DNA of 64,000 nt from Auricularia sp. M13 (taxonomy: Eukaryota > Basidiomycota > Agaricomycetes > Auriculariales > Auriculariaceae), in contig CM073199.1 in the NCBI GenBank assembly GCA_037042915.1, positions 124,001-188,000 on the forward strand, written 5' to 3'. The first letter of the stretch is position 1, and each line of letters starts with the position of its first letter. Shown piece by piece: positions 57,701 through 64,000 of this stretch. Under the pieces are notes generated by a model. That model was not told the origin of the DNA and searched no databases. It saw only the letters and a program-made list of their open reading frames with translations. Made by a program: the position numbers and the translations under genes.

Positions 57701-59146
57701 CGAGTCGCGACATAGCTTTGAAGATGGCCAGCCTGGAGCGGGTCAAGCATCTCGTAAGCGGAGGATATTGGTCGAGTGACGACTGGGCAACGATCTCTAC
57801 CGCCGGTGATGGCGTGAGGGCCTACATTCACTCGCACCCCATCATCTTGCAGCACTTGGGCTGGAGTCGTCATGTTCCCGCCAAGATCGGTAAGTATAGT
57901 ATCACTGCCTTCATTATCTAAGTCTGACCGCGGCGCAGGCTCCTTTGTTCTTCCCGGTCTGAAGAAGCAAAGACGATGTGCGTGGGCCTCAACGGCCGCG
58001 GCGCAGCACGTTGGCACACCACCCACAAACGCAGCTGCTAGAGAGTGGGTTCATACTCACCGTGTGACCATTAAATCCGGGGATTCAACGGGAATTGGTG
58101 CCTGGGTCTGCGTTGTCTCAGGAGAGGTATGTGCCGCTGTTTCATTTCTGGCATCTTTGTCGAGCTAATCGGTGGTCTCGTCCAACTCCAGGCTACCTTC
58201 TTCGGCAGAGTTTACGAGTGCATAGCGTCTACCGATGGCAAAAAAGACGTCTTGATCACTGTCGAAAGATATCGTCTTGGTGACGCTCTGCACGACGAGT
58301 TTGACATGCCCACACTGGCGCGCCTGCCGACTAAGGAATTTCTTGTTGTTACGCCAGAGGTACAGTGTTCGCTTTCTATTGCTCATTATCTATTCACTGG
58401 TTCGATAGAGCGTGCAATTTTTATTCAACGCGCAACACGACTGCGCTACCGGCAAATGCACCACAGCGCTCGCCCCAACCGCCGTGCATCAAGAGCGTCA
58501 GACACTCATGCAGGAGCTCCCAGTACTCGTGCACAAGGACAACGACATGTTCATCATCAATATGCACGCACTGCACAACGCACACTTCCTGCGCCGATTC
58601 CTCCCTCGTCATCTCACTGCCCCGCATCGCACTCATGTCCTGGGGGCCGCTCGCGACGATTTCCATGCAGACATGGCCGCCAAACTGCGCCAAATTCTTG
58701 CCGACAGCAATGACAATAGGAAGAAGAAGAAAGCTGCAAAGGCCGCAGCTGCGAAGGGCGCGAGCGCGACGGCGCCGACCGACATGAATGCTACTCCGGG
58801 CAGTCAGCTACGACCACCTTCAGCTGCAGCTGGTCCAAGCCATGGCGCAGGACCATCCTTCGCAGCCCAATCGCGTTCACAGCCGGCTCAATTCCCGCCA
58901 CTGCCGCCACTGCCGCCGCCGCTGCCGCCGCTATACAATCAGCCGCCATATCTGGTGCCATACGCATACCCCATGCAACCCCCGCAGCCAGCTGCAGGCA
59001 TCGATTGGGTACACGGTGTTGCGCAGGGGCCCTGGCAGCATACCGTGCCTTACGCACAATGGCACCAGGTAGCGCCGGTCCCGCCAGCGCCGCCGCACGG
59101 CCCAGACCCGCAGAACTCGACATATCAGACAGAAAGACAGCAATAA
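54764..59146 (+). CDS. Large repeated Agaricomycete protein, possible transposon gene (cassette gene 2)
   Basis: A multi-exon gene. Secure exons include up to 55227, 55278-55363, 55417-55650, 55699-55962 and from 56013 on, then a long exon with GLDPNIDTPVEILHTVLLGI (57.1 kb), FSTEIFECFNAVFRFSSILS (57.6 kb), and a C-terminal low-complexity tail rich in Pro, Ala and Gln (58.8-59.1 kb). Blocks such as YFYVNELARLRSGQLVVPLM and WSDDVSGNQSKQYNKH belong to a family that I recall as present in very many copies in Agaricomycetes, without an assigned domain. High copy number suggests a mobile element gene; no catalytic triad can be pointed to. The N-terminal exon is unresolved. It is divergent from cassette gene 1. 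Confidence 0.6.
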
Positions 59147-59148
59147 TT

Positions 59149-59168
59149 GTATATATATATATATATAT
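59149..59168. repeat. AT microsatellite
   Basis: An uninterrupted run of TA dinucleotides just after the stop of the preceding gene, probably in its 3' UTR. Confidence 0.8.
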
Positions 59169-59549
59169 GTGTACTTACATGACCACTATTCAGTCTGCTC
59201 ATGCTCAGACACTTATCCGGATGTCCAGGAAACACAGGCTACCAGCTCGCGCAGACATGAGCGCGATGCCAATCGAAGGTCAGGCGCGCAAACGGCAGAG
59301 TGACGTCGCCGTTGGCAACGGCATGACAGAGCAGCCGACCGAGCAGAGTCGATCTTGACAGAAGCACTGGCGAGCATCACGTCGTTCTGCCTGCGACATC
59401 CAACGTCAGGATCGGCGGCAGGTTCCATGCCAGATGTCCGATCGCGACTGGGTTCGTTTGGCGGTGTAGTGTCCGCGGCTATGCCTCTCCCGGGCCAACG
59501 GGCCGTAAGCTGGCTTGTTGGGGATAATGAACGTTGACGATATGTGTCA

Positions 59550-59850
59550 ATTAGCAGATGATGAGAGTGGATGCCGCCTGGGAGATGATGACGAGTGCAC
59601 AGGGGAGGCGCCGATGTGGAATGTTGGCTCTTTTATACCGTAGCTCGACGGGGGACCAGGATAGTGCCCACCGGCGACTCGGAGCATCGCCCATCCGAGC
59701 GCAGAATGTCATCGTGGATACTTTCAAGGTGTCAGGACGGCATATCGTAGCAGATGATGAGTGCGACTGCGAGGGGGGTGGGGGATGAGAGATGAGAGAT
59801 GGTGCACAGCTAAGACGGAACATTGCTCGCTTTTATAGGTCAGAACTGGA
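59550..59850 (-). repeat. Two promoter-like modules without genes
   Basis: Two minus-strand modules, each with a TATA word (GGTATAAAAGAGC near 59640, CCTATAAAAGCGAG near 59838) followed by a CT-rich leader and the word CATCATCTGCT. A third relative lies at 51.9-52.0 kb. None is followed by a convincing coding frame, so they look like duplicated 5' ends cut off from their genes. Confidence 0.5.
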
Positions 59851-61138
59851 TAGCCTCCGGGGTGAAGCTATTGGATAGCAATGCAAGTTGTACGTTCCGG
59901 GACGCCGCTGTAAGCTATTGGAGGGCTGAGTATGTGTTCTGATCTGTCCATGCTCCGATGCGGCGTGGATGATGTTCTCTAACTGGTTTTGCGTCCGTCG
60001 GGCGCGTCGCTAATAAGATCCTTGAGCTCAAGCATGCTCCATACACTGGCGGCATTGACGTTTAGCCAGACACGAACTATGTACTAATGAACTATTCGTT
60101 CTCTTCGCGGAGCGGAACCAACTTGAAGTTTGAGACTCCGCCGACGACTTGGCTCCTTTCATCGTATCGAGCGCTTCGCAACTGTGGCGCAAGCCCGCCG
60201 TGCTGATGTTCCTGACGGGCGTCCGGATGCACAGCGCCATGCCCGGCTTCGACGCGCTCGCCAGTCTTCTCATGGGCTCCAGTCATTGCTCGCCTCGCAT
60301 TGTGCGCACCGACCGCGTTCCAGCATCCCTGCCCCGAAAAGGTTTTGCGTACTGCTTGCTCTATTGCAGAACCGCGTGCCAGCGACTTCTCGGAGGCTTT
60401 GTGTACACGACTATTCTTGCTGCCCTGCCCGGGTCCTGATCGCTGTTTGCGCATATGGCGTCCGGAATCACTGTCAGGCCTTTTCTGCCCTCGCAAAGGC
60501 GCTTGCCGTTGGCATAGTGCGGTCAATGCGTCCCGTCAGTCTGGCTTCTGCAGCGTGCATGAGCATCCCGCATTCTTTACCGCCAACTGGAAACTCGCGA
60601 CCACCACTCTTCTATCCATAACTGCCGCTCTCTTCCATCACAACGTCGGACTGCCGCATGCAATCCCAGAGTCTAGGCCAACGTGCGTACCCTGGCGCAC
60701 TGTCTGCGCGCGTGCTTGGTCTCAAGTCCTACCGACCCTGCTGCCCGCGCTTCGTCTGCGTTATAAATATCCCGGAGCGCCAACACCATGCGCCCAAATC
60801 TCCCTGCTCTGTTGTATTTCTGGTCGCCAGTGCTCGAGGCACGTATCCTACGCCCCAGCTCAGTCCGAGGAGGAAGGTGTGCAATGGTACTGTTTCGTAA
60901 TGGTCGCGACTGCGATGAGTGTGGCGTGGCGTGGCGTGGCCGAACCGTCGCGGTGGCGCTGCACATTCTGAATGAACTATCGGTTCCTTTTGCCGCAGCC
61001 ATCCCGGGTGCCTCGTGTCTTGGCCTCGAGGCTGCATCACTGCGAGTCGGTCGGCTGCCGTGTCTCCTTCTACCTTGATTTGTACCTACCTGCTAACACT
61101 CGTCGTCCTACACACACCGCTGCGATTTCTAACGAGCG
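59851..61138. other. Intergenic, possible unresolved minus-strand gene
   Basis: A minus-strand frame from about 60530 to 60092 is open for 144 codons but compositionally plain, with no domain. Nothing else supported. The end of the stretch should hold the promoter of the kinase gene. Confidence 0.35.
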
Positions 61139-64000
61139 ATGTCTGCTCAGGAATCGGACGCCAGCTCAGATGTCATGACGGAATTGGATCAAGATCGACT
61201 ACAGGTGTCGCTCTCAAGAAAGCACAGGCGAATTCACACCAGTCCATACTCTGCTGTTTCTGTGGGGACGGCTGTAACACCGGCTGGCAAGATCGAAGTT
61301 GCAGTGAAGTTCATGGATCTTTCGGAGGACGAACTGGATAATTACCATATGGAACGGGTGCGCTCGATTGAACTTGCAGCTCAGGTCTTTATGTCACACG
61401 GAGCGTTTACATCTATCACAGTTCAAGGAGAGAGAGATAGTCGCCTTAAGAAGGACCCAGCACCAGAGAATCATACCCTTTTACGGCACGTGCACACTTG
61501 AAGGACACCACGGCCTCGTGCTGGCATACATGGCTGGTGGCAGCCTCAAGCGGTATCTTGCGCACAATCCGAACGCGGACAAGATGAAACTGGTATGCCA
61601 TTTTCGCATCCTGCCCGGATCCTTTGCTATTTAATCCACCCTTAGCTTCTACAAGTGGCTGAAGGGGTACAATATCTCCACGAGGTGGCGAAGATAGTTC
61701 ACGGTAACATCCATCCAGTGAGTCCTTCGCTGTTCTCGTTGTCTATGTGTGTTATGCTGTACGGAATTAACTTTTAAAGCGCAATGTGCTTGTATCAGAC
61801 TCCGGCGACGCCGTGCTCAGCGACTTTGAGGTCAGCACGTCGATGACCCCTGACGCAAATTTCGGTTCCATTTGGGGCAGTGAGGGGATGTATGTTGCGC
61901 ACTTTGCAGCCCCCGAGATTATCCTTGGGCATCTAGGGAATGAGCCGCACACTGGCAGGACTCCAGAGACTGACATGTATTCCTTCGGAATGCTGATGTG
62001 GTCGGTGAGTATGCGCCACATTCACTCAGGACGGATCAAGTAATCTATTGCAGGTTTTGACGGGCAAAGATCCGTGGAACGATCTGAACCAAATGCAAGT
62101 CTGTGTGGCAGTCGCGCGGGGGGAACGCCTGTCTCGACCAGATCAAGCAGCATTCAGTGATGAACTCTGGTCACTTTACATATCCTGCTGCAGTCGAGAC
62201 CCAGCGCTTCGACCCAGCGCCAGTCGTGTCCTCTCTGAATTACTAAGCATGTGCGTACCTGCGTGCTCTACATGGAGCCTTTCGGATAACACAGCGTGAA
62301 AACAAGCCGGGACCGAGATGCTGTATCTCGCTCCTGCGAGGAAGCGTCTATTCCAGATGTGAGTTCTATCCTCTCATGTATACCTTGACTGATAACCTCG
62401 TACTCGATATCAGAAGAAGCCGGAGGAGAGGAAAATTGATTGGTCGGCCAAGGATGAACACGTGCGTATGATTATTGCCACTCGTGTCAAACATATGAAG
62501 GAATTTCTGACTGTCGGCCTCAGAAGGACAGGGAATCACACGATCGTCGAAACCATCCAAGGTGCGCATTAAATCACCCCACAGGCCCAGCTATCCAACT
62601 TTTCCCTAGCAGCCCTGTAGACGGACGAACCTTCGAGGCCCGTCCCCCATGGGCAGGGATTCCGCGAGCGGGTCTTTATAAACAGCTGCTTGACCAGCGA
62701 ATACGCTGCGCTCTCAATGGCACAGAAGTAGACATCGACATTCCCAAGCAGGAAGCCTTTGGTGCCGGAGGAATGGGCGACCTCGTCAAGGGATATGTCC
62801 ATCTCAATGAGTCTGATACGGTTTTTGCGGTCAAGGTTTGCCTCAACGCACAGGTGAGGTTGAAATTCCACACGTGAGAGCTCGTCTGACCGGACGATAC
62901 CAATCAGAAAACGACCAATCGTGAACGCGACATCTGGAGCACCCTGAAGCATGAAAATGTACTTCAACTTTGCGGCGTGTTCGAGTTCACATGCAAGGAC
63001 CCTCGATCCCGGTGGGATATCCGATGCACTTGCTTTGTTTCGCCGTTCATGCAGCGGGGGAACTTACTCGAGTACCTGAGGTTGAACGGGCAGGCCGATA
63101 GATTGGCCTTGGTGCGTCCCAAATCTGTGGCGTCGCGGTTCCTGATTCTCCGGACTGTGTTTCAGATGATCGACGTCGCGAGCGGCCTGTCGTACATGCA
63201 TGACGAGGTAGAGCTAGTTCATGGCGATATCAAGCCTGTAGGTCATTTTGGGATTGATACTTAAAGTCAACTCTGACAATATATGACTAGGAGAATGTTC
63301 TGATTGCGGATGACGGGCGGGCTTTATTGGCCGACTTCGGCTTGAGCACAACCGTCGCCTGTGGGCCAGAGCAAATGGGATATGAGATCCGCCAGCTTCT
63401 TACCTTGGCTTACTGCGCTCCGGAGATCGTGGACGACGTCGCAGAATATGCCTCCGCACCCGGTGTCAAGCGCTCGAAGACCAAGATGTCCGACATGTTT
63501 TCATACGGAATACTGCTCTACGAGGTACGTAAAAATCCAGCACCGTACATTTTCTATGCACTCAGCCACCACAGACATACGCAGGGGCTCTGAATAGGAC
63601 GGGCCTCGGGAGGTTCAAGTTAATTGGCGACCTGCACGACGGCATATTTCCGCCCCGCCCTCCCCGCAGCGATCGTCTCCCCATCTTCTGCGACGAGCTG
63701 TGGTCCATGTGCACGCGATGCTGGGAGAAAGTTCCGGACGACAGACCTGTTATTGCCGCAGTTCTCTTGGAGCTTCAGGAGTTGTGAGTGGCGGCGACGA
63801 AGCTGTTCATGACTTTGCAGTGTTAATATTGTGCAGGCGGTCGTCACAAGAGAGACACTTACTGGTGTCGGGGGACTTTGAGTCCCAGCTTTGGTACCTC
63901 CTGCTGCTTGGAATACTCTGCTGTGTACACAGGTTGTTTAAGTTCGTCATAAGTACGTCCCGCCGTTTCTTGTAATACCCTACAGGCTGGTGCAACTTGT
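61139..64000 (+). CDS. Tandem pseudokinase-kinase protein, 3' end outside window
   Basis: Fourteen exons join in phase: 61139-61357, 61422-61592, 61647(1 less)-61717 i.e. from 61646, 61780-62004, 62054-62250, 62295-62358, 62414-62461, 62524-62561, 62613-62853, 62908-63237, 63291-63524, 63575-63783, 63837-63952, 63986 onward. Domain 1 (about 35-320) keeps VAVK (Lys57) and APE but has HGN (149-151) for HRD and DFE (169-171) for DFG, and no Gly-rich loop: a pseudokinase. A charged linker follows. Domain 2 has the loop FGAGGMG (394-400), AVK (Lys419), HGDIKPEN (530-537), DFG (550-552) and APE: a probable active Ser/Thr or Tyr-like kinase. A hydrophobic stretch LWYLLLLGILCCV near 701-713 could be a membrane anchor. 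The order pseudokinase then kinase recalls JAK kinases by architecture only. Confidence 0.8.

Noticed and set aside
60092-60526. 144-codon minus-strand frame
   Set aside because: Charged, compositionally plain and without domain; two overlapping frames look equally good, so no gene is claimed.

Overview
The window looks like part of a mushroom-forming basidiomycete genome (Agaricomycetes). The evidence is GC-rich DNA, genes split by roughly 45-70 bp GT..AG introns, a large family of fungal F-box proteins, a GH47 alpha-mannosidase, a Ubp6-type deubiquitinase, an EthD-like protein and a CsbD-like protein. The genus cannot be fixed from sequence alone. Coordinates of multi-exon genes below run from start to stop codon, with exons listed in the evidence; junctions were worked out by reading frame, not by transcripts.

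Layout. 0.5-3.2 kb: an F-box-like gene, a CsbD-like stress protein and an EthD-like protein. 4.5-18.2 kb: four small or medium gene types in alternation: F-box genes, small genes ending in a CPDC-type zinc finger, and a 1,239-residue fusion of a GMC oxidoreductase and an alpha/beta hydrolase. 19.7-20.0 kb: a mariner-like MITE with terminal inverted repeats of about 80 bp. 20.1-23.1 kb: Ubp6/USP14. 24.3-45.3 kb: a second set of the same gene types, much of it duplicated from the first set: F-box, inverted zinc-finger/F-box pair, a decayed zinc-finger/F-box pair with two DNA-transposon insertions, another F-box gene, a second GMC-hydrolase fusion with one in-frame TGA, and an F-box gene split by a short LTR element. 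46.4-51.3 kb: GH47 mannosidase with minisatellite-swollen introns. 52.7-59.1 kb: two divergent genes of a type that is highly repeated in Agaricomycetes, probably a mobile or formerly mobile cassette. 61.1 kb to the end: a protein with a pseudokinase followed by an intact kinase domain, running out of the window.

How the genes relate. Housekeeping genes (UBP6, GH47) act as anchors; the space between them is a young, duplicating accessory region. The most striking regularity is that F-box genes repeatedly sit beside a small zinc-finger gene, four times head-to-head across 270-394 bp. F-box proteins normally select targets for SCF ubiquitin ligases; the small proteins with one finger could be partners or targets, but that is inference from position only. 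The tandem pseudokinase-kinase gene and the paired F-box/zinc-finger modules are the best candidates for undescribed biology.
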